From: Bacteroidota bacterium
GTDB lineage: Bacteria; Bacteroidota; Bacteroidia; Bacteroidales; VadinHA17
Length of the DNA: 64,000 nt
Direction: 5' to 3'
Assembly (NCBI GenBank): GCA_029547705.1
Contig: JAKPOU010000035.1
Coordinates: forward strand, 186,001-250,000
Positions 52,694 through 61,709 of the stretch are shown here, piece after piece. The translations under genes and the position numbers were made by a program. The notes beneath the pieces were generated by a model, which saw only the letters and a program-made list of their open reading frames with translations, had not been told where the DNA came from and ran no database searches. Positions within the stretch are counted from its first letter, which is position 1. Each line of letters opens with the position of its first letter.

Positions 52694-54162
52694 TGAACCT
52701 GAAATCTATAGCAGGAATAGGCGCAGCCACACTGGCAACTCTGCCAATGCAGGCTCAGAAGGCACTTCCCCCGGAAGCTGCCACGCCGAACATAATACTC
52801 ATACTCATGGATGACATGGGATACGGTGATTTAGGTGTGACCGGGGCCAGCCAGTATGATACACCCAATATTGACAGACTGGCAAGGGACGGAATGCAGT
52901 TTACCTGGTTTTACAGTCCACAGGCAGTGAGCAGTGCTTCGCGTGCCGGACTGCTTACAGGCTGCTATCCCAACCGTATAGGAATAACCGGGGCACTTAT
53001 GCCATGGGCTGTTCATGGGATAAATCCTGAGGAAACGACAATAGCCGAAATGCTCGGAACAAAGGGTTATCATACCGGTGCCATCGGGAAATGGCATCTG
53101 GGGCATCACCGGAAATTCCTTCCCCTTCAGCATGGATTCGATTACTATTACGGAATTCCCTATTCAAATGACATGTGGCCCGTTGATTTTGACGGAGTGC
53201 CCATTCATCTGAAGGATACAACAAGCAGGCTGATGAAATATCCGCCGCTGCCGCTAATTGAGGGAAATGAAAAAATATATGAAATCGGGAATCTTGACGG
53301 CCAGGACCGGCTCACAACCGCTTATACGGAAAAGGCAGTCAGCTTCATTGAAAAAAACCGGAACAAGCCGTTCTTCCTCTATATGCCCCATTCAATGGTT
53401 CACATTCCTCTCGGGGTATCCGAAAAATTCCGGGGGAAAAGCAGGCAGGGATTATACGGCGATGTAATGATGGAAGTCGACTGGTCGGTGGGCGAGATTC
53501 TGAATGCACTTGAAAAACACGAACTCGAAAAGAACACACTTGTTATTTTCATGAGCGACAACGGTCCCTGGCTGAATTTCGGAAATCACGCGGGAACGAC
53601 GGGTGGCCTTCGTGAAGGCAAGGGATGCAGCTGGGAGGGAGGTCAGCGTGTTCCCTGTATAATGAAATGGCCGGGAAAAATTCCTGAAGGAACAATCTGC
53701 AACAAGCTTGCTTCCGGAATAGATATCCTTCCTACACTGGCGGAAATTACCGGAGCGGCCCTTCCGGAGAGGAAAATAGACGGAATAAGCATACTGCCGC
53801 TGATGCTGGGTGACAGGGATGCCATGCCCCGCACGGAATTCTATTATTATTACCAGGAAAACAGCCTGGAAGCAGTTCAGAAAGATTACTGGAAGCTTGT
53901 TTTCCCCCACAGCGGAAGAACCTACCGCGGATTCAGGCCGGGTAATGACGGCTGGCCGGGACAGACAGGAACGGAGAAAATTGAAAAAACAGAATTGTAT
54001 GATCTGCGACGTGATCCCGGAGAATGGTATGACGTGGCTGAAGCATATCCTGAGAAGGTAAGGGAACTGGAGGCCCTGGCTGAAAAAGCACGTCAGGATC
54101 TTGGGGATGATCTGAGGAAGATCCCGGGGAAAAACCGCCGCAAGCCCGGATATCAGGATTAA
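52690..54162 (+). CDS. Sulfatase, serine type
   Basis: Protein of 490 residues with a signal peptide ending MQAQ (about 23). Metal site ILMDDMGYGDLGVTG; formylglycine motif S-S-A-S-R with Ser81; KWHLGHH; second site SDNGPWLNFG; REGKGCSWEGGQRVP near residue 310. The ASR version of the motif is common in one branch of S1 sulfatases. Start codons at 52690 and 52693 overlap the stop of the second sulfatase, so translation is coupled. Confidence 0.93.
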   Translation: MMNLKSIAGIGAATLATLPMQAQKALPPEAATPNIILILMDDMGYGDLGVTGASQYDTPNIDRLARDGMQFTWFYSPQAVSSASRAGLLTGCYPNRIGITGALMPWAVHGINPEETTIAEMLGTKGYHTGAIGKWHLGHHRKFLPLQHGFDYYYGIPYSNDMWPVDFDGVPIHLKDTTSRLMKYPPLPLIEGNEKIYEIGNLDGQDRLTTAYTEKAVSFIEKNRNKPFFLYMPHSMVHIPLGVSEKFRGKSRQGLYGDVMMEVDWSVGEILNALEKHELEKNTLVIFMSDNGPWLNFGNHAGTTGGLREGKGCSWEGGQRVPCIMKWPGKIPEGTICNKLASGIDILPTLAEITGAALPERKIDGISILPLMLGDRDAMPRTEFYYYYQENSLEAVQKDYWKLVFPHSGRTYRGFRPGNDGWPGQTGTEKIEKTELYDLRRDPGEWYDVAEAYPEKVRELEALAEKARQDLGDDLRKIPGKNRRKPGYQD

Positions 54163-54259
54163 CCGGGCCCTGGAACCGGTCGGAGATAGAATGTGATCTG
54201 TTTTCAGGAAATCATGACCATGCAGGACTGGCCATATGTGTAAATCATTTTGACAAGCT

Positions 54260-55936
54260 ATGAAATATATCGGAAAGATTGCCGGACTTGGAGCCGCAGC
54301 CCTGTTATGCACAAATGCCTGGGCTCAGCAGAGTCAGAAAAGTCCGAATATACTGTGGATATCCACTGAGGATATGGGACCTCATCTGGGCTGCTACGGG
54401 GATGAGACAGCCCGGACGCCAAATCTTGACAGACTGGCCTCGCAGGGAGTAAGATATACCAATGTTTTCACCACTGCCGCAATAAGCGCTCCGGTACGGG
54501 CCGGAATCATAACCGGCATGTATCAGACATCGATCGGATGCATGCACATGAGGACGACATCATACAGGAGATCGGCGGAGAATCCCCTGCAGTTCACTGC
54601 AGTGCCTCCGCACTATGTGAAAACATTTACGGAATACATGCGGACTGCGGGATATTACTGCACCAATAATGCCAAGACTGATTACCAGTTTGCCGGAGCT
54701 GATGTTCCTGCAAGCATATGGGATGAATGCAGCACCACGGCTCATTACAGGAACAGACCGGACAAGAGTCAGCCTTTTTTTGCGGTATTTAACTGGACGG
54801 GCACACATGAAAGCCAGAACTGGGACATCAGTAAAGTAAAGACAGATCCGGAAAAAATAAAAGTTCCGCCTTATTATCCAGATACCGAGATTGTCAGAAA
54901 GAACCTTGCAAAAATGTATGACAATGTTGCAAGGCTTGATTCCGTTGCCGGTACTTTGCTGAATGAACTTGAAGCGGAAGGGGAACTCGGCAATACCATT
55001 ATTTTTTTCTGGGGAGACCATGGTGACGGATTGCCGAGATGCAAAAGGTGGTTATATGATTCGGGGCTAAATATTCCCCTGATAATAAAATGGCCCGATA
55101 ACAGGAATGCCGGAACTGTTGATGACAGGCTGATCAGTTCCATTGATTTCGGGCCAACGGTACTGTCCCTTGCCGGAATTCCCGTTCCTGCCCATATGCA
55201 GGGGATTCCCTTTCTGGGAAGCCGGGCAGGCGTGGCCCGTGATGCCGTGTTTGCCGCCCGCGACAGGGTGGATGAATCATATGACATGATAAGATCGGTA
55301 AGGACAAAGGACTATTTGTATATACGCAACTATTACCCGAATGAACCCTTTCCGATCTGGATTCCCTACAAGAGCAGGATGCCCATATACCAGGAGATGC
55401 TGAGGCTTGACGCGGAAGACAGGCTTAGTGGTCCGCAGAAGGCCTGGATGTCATACAGCCGGCCTCCTGAAGAACTTTATAATGTAAAGGCAGATCCCTT
55501 CCAGATAAAAAACCTCGTAAATGACGAAAAGCTGAAACCGGTGCTGGATGATCTGCGTAAGCGGCATGAGCAGTGGACGCTGGAAACGGGAGATATGGGA
55601 CACCTTAATGAGCCTGAGATGATAGAAAGGATGTGGCCTGGAGGGCAACAGCCGATCACGGACATACCCTATTTCATAATCAACTCGCCTGAAGAACGGG
55701 CCTCAGGGAATTACAGGACAGGAGGAACCTACTCGTCGCCCATGACGCTTGGTTTCTACTGCCCGACTCACGGAGCCTCGATCGTCTATTCTCTTGATGA
55801 AAAGGAAGATACCAGATGGAAGCTATATTCCGGACCACTTCATCTTAAACCGGGAATCCACAATATCAGGGTCAGGGCCGTAAGATACGGCTATAAGGAC
55901 AGTGATGAGCTGAAAGGGACATTTGTCATCAAATGA
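54260..55936 (+). CDS. Sulfatase, serine type, with C-terminal beta-domain
   Basis: Protein of 558 residues with a signal peptide ending AWAQ (about 22). Metal site WISTEDMGPHLGCYGD; formylglycine motif S-A-P-V-R with Ser76, typical of the branch acting on longer chains; GDHGDGLPRCKRW metal site. The last 80 residues form a small beta-domain like the C-terminal chitobiase/FN3-type module (TLGFYCPTHGASIVYSLDE and KPGIHNIRVRAVRYGY). It begins 97 bp after the third sulfatase. Confidence 0.92.
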   Translation: MKYIGKIAGLGAAALLCTNAWAQQSQKSPNILWISTEDMGPHLGCYGDETARTPNLDRLASQGVRYTNVFTTAAISAPVRAGIITGMYQTSIGCMHMRTTSYRRSAENPLQFTAVPPHYVKTFTEYMRTAGYYCTNNAKTDYQFAGADVPASIWDECSTTAHYRNRPDKSQPFFAVFNWTGTHESQNWDISKVKTDPEKIKVPPYYPDTEIVRKNLAKMYDNVARLDSVAGTLLNELEAEGELGNTIIFFWGDHGDGLPRCKRWLYDSGLNIPLIIKWPDNRNAGTVDDRLISSIDFGPTVLSLAGIPVPAHMQGIPFLGSRAGVARDAVFAARDRVDESYDMIRSVRTKDYLYIRNYYPNEPFPIWIPYKSRMPIYQEMLRLDAEDRLSGPQKAWMSYSRPPEELYNVKADPFQIKNLVNDEKLKPVLDDLRKRHEQWTLETGDMGHLNEPEMIERMWPGGQQPITDIPYFIINSPEERASGNYRTGGTYSSPMTLGFYCPTHGASIVYSLDEKEDTRWKLYSGPLHLKPGIHNIRVRAVRYGYKDSDELKGTFVIK

Positions 55937-56092
55937 ATTTTCCGCGGGACAGCTTGCGCTCATAGTAACCCTTGCAATAATGAAAAGATCTTCGGATTAT
56001 GCGGACGCATGTTCAATCATGTTACCGGGCATTATATATCGGGTTATAAGTTGCCTTTTATTAACATACGGAATATTTTAATCTGAAAATAT
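55937..56092. other. Gene-free region after the sulfatases, with antiporter promoter region downstream
   Basis: The 366-bp gap between the last sulfatase and the antiporter contains no open frame of interest. The first 155 bp show no hairpin with T run. The regulatory part at 56093-56125 is listed separately, and 56126-56302 shows nothing recognisable. Confidence 0.5.
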
Positions 56093-56125
56093 TATATTTG
56101 GCAATTCAAAAATCGGATTTTGAAT
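56093..56125 (+). promoter_or_regulatory. TATATTTG element with adjoining palindrome upstream of the antiporter
   Basis: TATATTTG at 56093-56100 is an exact -7 element, though no TTG lies at the usual -33 distance. Directly after it, ATTCAAAA (56104-56111) and TTTTGAAT (56118-56125) form perfect 8-bp inverted arms around 6 bases, across the predicted start site. An activator-dependent promoter or a repressor site would both fit. The antiporter ATG is 178 bp downstream. Confidence 0.5.
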
Positions 56126-56302
56126 GGATTAATTCATAAACGATTTGAATTTGCAGGTCTCTTTTCATGTAAAACAATAAGGTATTGACCATGAGATTCC
56201 GTTATGCGGAACAGTTCCCGGAAAGTCCGGAAACCGTGAAGCGGAAAACGGCGGATACCTCTACTTGAAAAGATCTGAAACATGAGGTAATTTTGTCAGC
56301 AG

Positions 56303-57760
56303 ATGACGCTTAGCACAGAAAACATACTCCTTATCGGTTCCGTACTGCTTTTTATCAGCATTCTGGCCGGCAAGACCTCATTCCGTCTGGGGATTCCCAC
56401 TCTAATACTTTTTCTCGTCGTCGGAATGCTTGCCGGAAGTGAAGGCATCGGCAGGATATCCTTCGACAATCCGGGCGTTGCACAATTCATCGGAGTATTT
56501 GCCCTGTGCTTCATACTTTTCTCCGGGGGATTTGAAACAGACTGGGTGACGGTAAAACCGGTATTCGGCAAGGCACTCACCCTTTCAATATTCGGAGTAT
56601 TGCTTACTGCGGGAATCCTGGGCCTTTTTGTCTGGTGGATAACCGATTTCACCCTTTATGAAGCCTTGCTGCTGGGATCAATAGTATCCTCAACGGATGC
56701 AGCAGCAGTCTTTTCAATACTCAGATCAAAAAACCTTGCCCTTAAAGGCCATATCCGGCCCACTCTCGAATTCGAGAGCGGAAGCAATGATCCGATGGCC
56801 TATATCCTCACGATAGTCTTCATAGGTCTGATACAGAGCGGAGAAGGAATAAATGCCTCGGTGGTTTTTATGTTTTTCAAGCAAATGATTATCGGCGGAA
56901 TCAGCGGATTCCTTTTCGGTATTGCAGGAAAGCGTATTAACAACAGGATAAAACTTGATTATGAAGGACTTCATCCCGTTCTGATAATTTCCATCATGCT
57001 GATGACCTATTCCATTACTACGGCAATATCGGGCAACGGGTTCCTGGCGGTGTATCTGGCTGCCCTCTATCTGGGCAACAGTGAACTGCTGCACAAACGG
57101 ACTATAATGATGGTTTTTGACGGAATGGCATGGCTGATGCAGATAATCCTGTTTGTCACCCTCGGACTGCTGGTTTTCCCGAGCCGGATAATACCCTTCA
57201 TAGGTGTGGGCATGCTTATATCCGGATTTCTGATTCTTGTGGCCAGGCCGGTCAGCGTGTTCCTTTGCCTTATTCCGTTCAGGATACAGATGAGGGTGAA
57301 GACCTTCTATGCATGGGTCGGGCTCAGGGGAGCGGTACCCATTGTCTTTGCAACATTTCCCCTTATGGCCGGGCTGGAAAAGGCAGATATGATATTCAAT
57401 ATTGTATTCTTTATTTCCCTGACATCCGTCCTCATTCAGGGCACATCAATACCATGGGTTGCAAGATTGCTCCATCTGGCCCTGCCGGCAAAAGTAAAAC
57501 CTGTAACGCCCGCGGACGTTCTGCTGTCGGAGCCTATCAATTCAGCAATGGCTGAGCTGGTCATTCCGGCTCATTCAGAGTCGGTCGGGCTCAAGATAGT
57601 TGAACTCAAATTCCCTCCCAATGCAAGGATTGCCCTGATAAAGAGAGATGACAAGTACATCATCCCTGAGGGTGAAACGGAAATACATTCGGGTGACAAG
57701 CTGTTTCTGATAGCAACAACCAAGGATATCCTGTCACAGGTTACCAGCCGCCTGGAATGA
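56303..57760 (+). CDS. K+/H+ antiporter, CPA1 family (NhaP2-like) with TrkA-C domain
   Basis: Membrane protein of 485 residues. About twelve helices form the exchanger (residues 5-385), with GMLAGSEGIG, the ion-site segment SIVSSTDAAAVFSILR near residue 130, LEFESGSNDPMAYIL near residue 155, and WVGLRGAVPIVFATFPL near residue 335. The cytosolic C-terminus (about 405-485) is a TrkA-C-like regulatory domain ending in IHSGDKLFLIATTKDIL. It exports K+ or Na+ in exchange for protons. The 3' end overlaps the convergent maturase gene by 27 bp. Confidence 0.92.
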   Translation: MTLSTENILLIGSVLLFISILAGKTSFRLGIPTLILFLVVGMLAGSEGIGRISFDNPGVAQFIGVFALCFILFSGGFETDWVTVKPVFGKALTLSIFGVLLTAGILGLFVWWITDFTLYEALLLGSIVSSTDAAAVFSILRSKNLALKGHIRPTLEFESGSNDPMAYILTIVFIGLIQSGEGINASVVFMFFKQMIIGGISGFLFGIAGKRINNRIKLDYEGLHPVLIISIMLMTYSITTAISGNGFLAVYLAALYLGNSELLHKRTIMMVFDGMAWLMQIILFVTLGLLVFPSRIIPFIGVGMLISGFLILVARPVSVFLCLIPFRIQMRVKTFYAWVGLRGAVPIVFATFPLMAGLEKADMIFNIVFFISLTSVLIQGTSIPWVARLLHLALPAKVKPVTPADVLLSEPINSAMAELVIPAHSESVGLKIVELKFPPNARIALIKRDDKYIIPEGETEIHSGDKLFLIATTKDILSQVTSRLE

Positions 57761-59116
57761 CCACGGAGGCTTGCCGGCACAGCAATTCTTGAATTTTCTG
57801 CCGCTTCCGCAGGGACAGGGATCATTGCGCTCGGGCCGGGCCTGCCTTACCGCCTGATTCTCCCTGTTCCTTATCCAGTTCATCACGTTTGCAGGCGGAC
57901 GCTTTGCCTTCAGTTCCCGGGTCATAAACTCCATATATGGTTTAACATGATTGAAAAACATTTTCAGTCCTTCACACAGGTAGTTCAGACCGGGCGTTCC
58001 TTCGGGCGTAGTGAGGAATCTGTGTTTCGGACATTCGCCATGGCAGGCAAACCTGACGTCGCATGTGAGGCAGTAACGCGGAAGACTGTTCCTTTTATCA
58101 ATACCGAAATCAAACTGCCTCTGCGATTTCACCATATCAATAAGAGGAGTCTCGTAAATGTTTCCCAGGTAATAGTCAGGATACACAAAATGGTCACAGG
58201 AATACACGTCGCCATTATGCTCCATTGCCAGTGCATCCCCGCAGGTCTCGTTATATACACATATACCCGGATTCTCGCCTGCAAAGTTTGCCAGTGTGGC
58301 ATCGAATATCTGAACATAATATTTTGCAACATCATTCCTTACCCATTCATCAAATATCGTGATCAGAAATTCTCCGTAATCCCTTGCCCCGACAGTCCAT
58401 GGTGCCAGCTTTGCCTCCCCGTGAACGGGAGCAACAAGTTTCAGGGATTTATCATCCGTGTTATCCGATATCCGTTCAACCACAGGCAGAAACTGCATGA
58501 AGCCGCTTCCTGTCTTCTTGAGAAACCGGTAAGTTTCAGAAGCCATTGACACGTTATAATCATTTACAACGCTGAGGGTATTGAATTCAACACTGTGCCT
58601 GTGAAGAAACTCTATGCCCTTCATTACCCGTTTGAAAGTAGGAGCACCCGACCTTGTCCGCCTGTAGTGGTCGTGATTCTTTTCGGTGCCGTCAATGGAT
58701 ATCCCGACAAGGATATTGTTGTCTTTGAAAAACCTGCACCAGTCGTCATTCAGCAGGGTGCCGTTTGTCTGAAAAGCATTGTCAATCCGTTTGCCGCCGG
58801 AGTACTTCTTCTGATACTCAATGGCTTTCCGGAAAAAATCCAGACCCATCAGGGTTGGTTCGCCTCCCTGCCATGTGAACATTACCACCGGAACCTCATG
58901 AGCTTCGATAAACTGCCTGGTGAATTCTTCGAGGAGTTCGTCTGACATACGGGTGGTTGCCGGATTGCCGAAAAGTTTGCTCTTTTCAAGATAATAGCAG
59001 TAATTGCAATTAAGGTTACAGGCCGGACCTGCAGGTTTCAGCATCACCTGGAAAGCGTTGGGACGCTTCAGCTTCAGGGCATCAGTGAACAGGAGAGTTG
59101 ATTTTCCTTTCTGCAT
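57734..59116 (-). CDS. Anaerobic sulfatase-maturating enzyme (radical SAM/SPASM) with SEC-C tail
   Basis: Enzyme of 460 residues that oxidises the Ser or Cys of sulfatases to formylglycine without oxygen. The SAM cluster ligands are Cys33, Cys37 and Cys40 (CNLNCNYCYY). TWQGGEPTLMG follows near residue 82. The SPASM cysteines are in CVYNETCG, YSCDHFVYP, and CLTCDVRFACHGECPKHRF. Unusually, the last 31 residues form a SEC-C zinc motif (DPCPCGSGRKFKNCC, Cys434/436/445/446), best known from the C-terminus of SecA. Its targets are presumably the four serine-type sulfatases encoded next door. It converges with, and overlaps, the antiporter gene. Confidence 0.95.
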   Translation of the reverse strand: MQKGKSTLLFTDALKLKRPNAFQVMLKPAGPACNLNCNYCYYLEKSKLFGNPATTRMSDELLEEFTRQFIEAHEVPVVMFTWQGGEPTLMGLDFFRKAIEYQKKYSGGKRIDNAFQTNGTLLNDDWCRFFKDNNILVGISIDGTEKNHDHYRRTRSGAPTFKRVMKGIEFLHRHSVEFNTLSVVNDYNVSMASETYRFLKKTGSGFMQFLPVVERISDNTDDKSLKLVAPVHGEAKLAPWTVGARDYGEFLITIFDEWVRNDVAKYYVQIFDATLANFAGENPGICVYNETCGDALAMEHNGDVYSCDHFVYPDYYLGNIYETPLIDMVKSQRQFDFGIDKRNSLPRYCLTCDVRFACHGECPKHRFLTTPEGTPGLNYLCEGLKMFFNHVKPYMEFMTRELKAKRPPANVMNWIRNRENQAVRQARPERNDPCPCGSGRKFKNCCAGKPPWSFQAAGNL

Positions 59117-59275
59117 ATAAATACAAAAGTAATATTCCCCGGAGAAAGAGCAATAAATGATAATATAAAGCAGGATGCGGAGAAGGGGAAGAAAGACTTC
59201 CTGTATTGAGTATATTGAGGGAAAAATTATAATTTAGTGAATAGTTTATTTCAAAATTCTTAAACCCGAAAAAGT

Positions 59276-60553
59276 ATGAAAAGACGGATCTTTCTGAAAA
59301 CCGCAGCTCTGGGATCTGCGGGGATGGCTTCATCAGTCTACTTCCCCCGGCCGGCGGATGACCGTAAAATAAAAATCGGTCTCATTGGTGCCGGCTGGTA
59401 CGGGATGGTTATCACAACAGCGGCTCTTAAGTCAGGCAATGTGGAAGTTGCCGGCATATGCGACATTGACAGCGAGCATCTCAGTTCAGCTGCCTCTCAG
59501 ATTGAAAAGCTGCAGGGCACCCGTCCGGAAACGTTCAGGCATTATGAGGACCTTATAGGCCTCAAGGGGCTGGAAGCACTGTTTATAGGAACCATTCCCC
59601 ACTGGCATGCCCTTCAGTTCATTGCGGGTTGTGAGAAAGGACTTGATATCTATTGTGAAAAACCCCTTTCCTATGACGTGATGGAAGGTATTGCAATGGT
59701 AAATGCCTGGAAAAAAGCAGGAAACATAGTTCAGATTGGTTTTCAGCGGCGCCAGAGCGGAGCATTCAGGAAAGCCGGGGAACTGATAAGAGAGGGAAGG
59801 ATAGGGGATGTTCATCAGATTGTTGCACAGATACACTATAATCCCGGTATTCAGGATACAAGGATTCAGGCTCCGCCTCCTTCCCTGGACTGGGATGCGT
59901 GGTGCGGGCCCGCACCCCTGCTCGACTACCGTCCGAGTATAGGTCACCGGTCATGGAGGCTTGAAAAGGAATACGGAAACGGTCATCTCGTTGACTGGGG
60001 GATACACCATATTGATATAATTAGGAAGATAATGGATGAAGGAATGCCGGATGCGTTTCATGCATCGGGTGGCATCTTTGCCTTGAAAGACCAGATAACG
60101 ACACCCGATACGCTTACTGCCGGACTGGAATTTGCCCGTGCCCCGGTATTGTGGCAGCACAGGCTGTGGGGCAATGGCGATGTAACACGGGAATTCAATA
60201 ACGGTATCTTTTTTCACGGTGAGAAAGGCAGCCTGTTTGCGGAAGATGAACGTCTGGCAATATTCCCTGCAGGGAGGGAGGGCAAAAGGGAGGATATTTC
60301 CGTTCCGGCGCCCCTGATGCAGGAAAATCATGTCTGGAACTTCCTTGATGCAGTCAGGAAGAAAAACAGAAATCTTATCAGCTGTGATCCTGAAGATGCA
60401 TTTCATTCAACTGCCACAGTGCAACTGGCCATGATATCCTATTATACCGGAACAAAGGTGAAATGGGACAATGATAAAAAGGAGATCATCGGCAATCCCG
60501 CGGCATCTGCGCTGCTGAAGAGGAATTACCGTGGAAAATACGTGCATCCCTGA
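59276..60553 (+). CDS. Tat-exported Gfo/Idh/MocA family oxidoreductase
   Basis: Protein of 425 residues with a short twin-arginine signal (MKRRIFLKTAALGSAG). The NAD(P)-binding fold begins IKIGLIGAGWYGMVI; the family catalytic EKP is in DIYCEKPLSYDVMEG near residue 128, and the substrate-domain phrase LVDWGIHHIDIIRKIM is near residue 240. Members in this phylum oxidise, epimerise or (GH109-like) hydrolyse sugars in the periplasm, with the NAD carried through the Tat pathway. Near the sulfatases and maturase but on its own transcript. Substrate unknown. Confidence 0.9.
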   Translation: MKRRIFLKTAALGSAGMASSVYFPRPADDRKIKIGLIGAGWYGMVITTAALKSGNVEVAGICDIDSEHLSSAASQIEKLQGTRPETFRHYEDLIGLKGLEALFIGTIPHWHALQFIAGCEKGLDIYCEKPLSYDVMEGIAMVNAWKKAGNIVQIGFQRRQSGAFRKAGELIREGRIGDVHQIVAQIHYNPGIQDTRIQAPPPSLDWDAWCGPAPLLDYRPSIGHRSWRLEKEYGNGHLVDWGIHHIDIIRKIMDEGMPDAFHASGGIFALKDQITTPDTLTAGLEFARAPVLWQHRLWGNGDVTREFNNGIFFHGEKGSLFAEDERLAIFPAGREGKREDISVPAPLMQENHVWNFLDAVRKKNRNLISCDPEDAFHSTATVQLAMISYYTGTKVKWDNDKKEIIGNPAASALLKRNYRGKYVHP

Positions 60554-60674
60554 CCAGGGACTGTATTTAATAAGGAAGTATTTAAGCAGAAATTGATTAA
60601 CAAGGCATTAAGTACATTGCCTGATAAGGGAGAGGGGAGTGGTAATTCAGGATACGGATCCGTTTTTTATTGAG

Positions 60675-60742
60675 GAGCTGCTTTTCTGAGGCAGTTTTCA
60701 GATACTGTTTTTCAGAAGCTACTTTTCAGAAACTGCTTTTCA
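60675..60742. repeat. Five 13-14-bp imperfect tandem units at the prs 3' end
   Basis: Units with consensus GAAACTGCTTTTCA start at 60675, 60688, 60701, 60715 and 60729. The fifth unit encodes the end of the PRPP synthetase (the last residues and stop codon, 60726-60745), and the others run on downstream. Copy-number change here would alter the tail of the protein or the transcript end. Confidence 0.8.
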
Positions 60743-61709
60743 GAACTCTTTCGGGAAGCGAATCAAACAATGAACTGAGAGAGCCTTCATGCTGGATTAT
60801 ATTCACTGCTTCCGCGAAAAGGGGGGCAACTGAAATGATCTCAATTTTCTCGTTGTTCAGCAGATTGGGATTTTCAACAGTATCGGTGGCGATAAGCCTG
60901 TGAATCGGGCTTTTCATCAGTTCTTCAATTGCCTTTTCATGCAGCAGGGCATGCGTCACCATTGCATAAACCTGGTCCACACCCTTCTCTTTCATCAGGT
61001 TTGCCGTTTCAATCAATGTTCCTCCCGAAATGGTAAAATCATCCACTATCAGTGCATTTTTCGCCGCCAGCGGGCCTGAAAGAATGTTTACGCTTGCCCT
61101 TTCGGAATGATCCGTTCTGGTTTTCTCACATATATATACAGGAACACCCAGGTATGATCCGTACCTTCGCGCATCCCTGGCGAATCCCGCATCGGGGGAT
61201 ACCACGACCAGATCCGCTGTTCCCCTTGATTTCATATACTCACAAAGCAGGGGATAGGCATACAGGTTGTCAACAGGCTTCTTGAAAAAGCCCTGAATCT
61301 GCGGACTGTGAAGATCTATCGTTATTACCCTGTCAGCACCGGCAATTTCTATACAGTCGGCACAAACACGGGCACGTATCGACACTCTCGGTTCATCCTT
61401 TTTGTCAGCCTTGGCATAACTGAAATATGGCATTATTACCGTGACCGATCTGGCACTGGACCGTTTGAACGAATCGATCCAGAAAAGAAGCTCCATGAAT
61501 GAATCATTGGCTTTCAGCCCGACTGTCTGAACAATATAAACATCCTTGTTACGCACGTTTTCCCCGATCTTCACATATGTATTCCCTTCGCTGAACTGGA
61601 ATACTTCCGATATCCCGGCTTCTATACCCAGGTAGCTGCACATTTTTCCGGCGAAGGCCCTGCTTGAAGAACCGGCAAAAATCCTTATCCGCTCGTTTCT
61701 TTTTTCCAC
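60726..61709 (-). CDS. prs: Ribose-phosphate pyrophosphokinase, atypical PRPP loop
   Basis: PRPP synthetase of 327 residues. Shared with class I enzymes are MELLFWIDSFKRSSARSVTVIMPYFSYAKADKK, the ATP and ribose region, and TIDLHSPQIQGFFKKPVDNL with the catalytic His. The PRPP-binding loop, however, reads IVDDFTISGGTLIE instead of the usual DMIDTAGT form, and the SPDAGFARDARRYGSYLG segment replaces SPDxGGxxRA. A GGT-type loop is seen in plant class II PRS proteins, which do not need phosphate. Function as PRPP synthase is likely; regulation may differ. The tail includes part of a tandem repeat. Confidence 0.88.
   Translation of the reverse strand: MEKRNERIRIFAGSSSRAFAGKMCSYLGIEAGISEVFQFSEGNTYVKIGENVRNKDVYIVQTVGLKANDSFMELLFWIDSFKRSSARSVTVIMPYFSYAKADKKDEPRVSIRARVCADCIEIAGADRVITIDLHSPQIQGFFKKPVDNLYAYPLLCEYMKSRGTADLVVVSPDAGFARDARRYGSYLGVPVYICEKTRTDHSERASVNILSGPLAAKNALIVDDFTISGGTLIETANLMKEKGVDQVYAMVTHALLHEKAIEELMKSPIHRLIATDTVENPNLLNNEKIEIISVAPLFAEAVNIIQHEGSLSSLFDSLPERVLKSSF

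Noticed and set aside
53452-54312. Open frame of 286 codons on the minus strand across the third sulfatase and its downstream gap.
   Set aside because: It is the antisense of a well-supported sulfatase, its product resembles no family, and its codon pattern follows the sulfatase frame.
57130-57555. Plus-strand frame of 141 codons inside the antiporter gene.
   Set aside because: It is an alternate frame of a conserved transporter, and its product is not recognisable.
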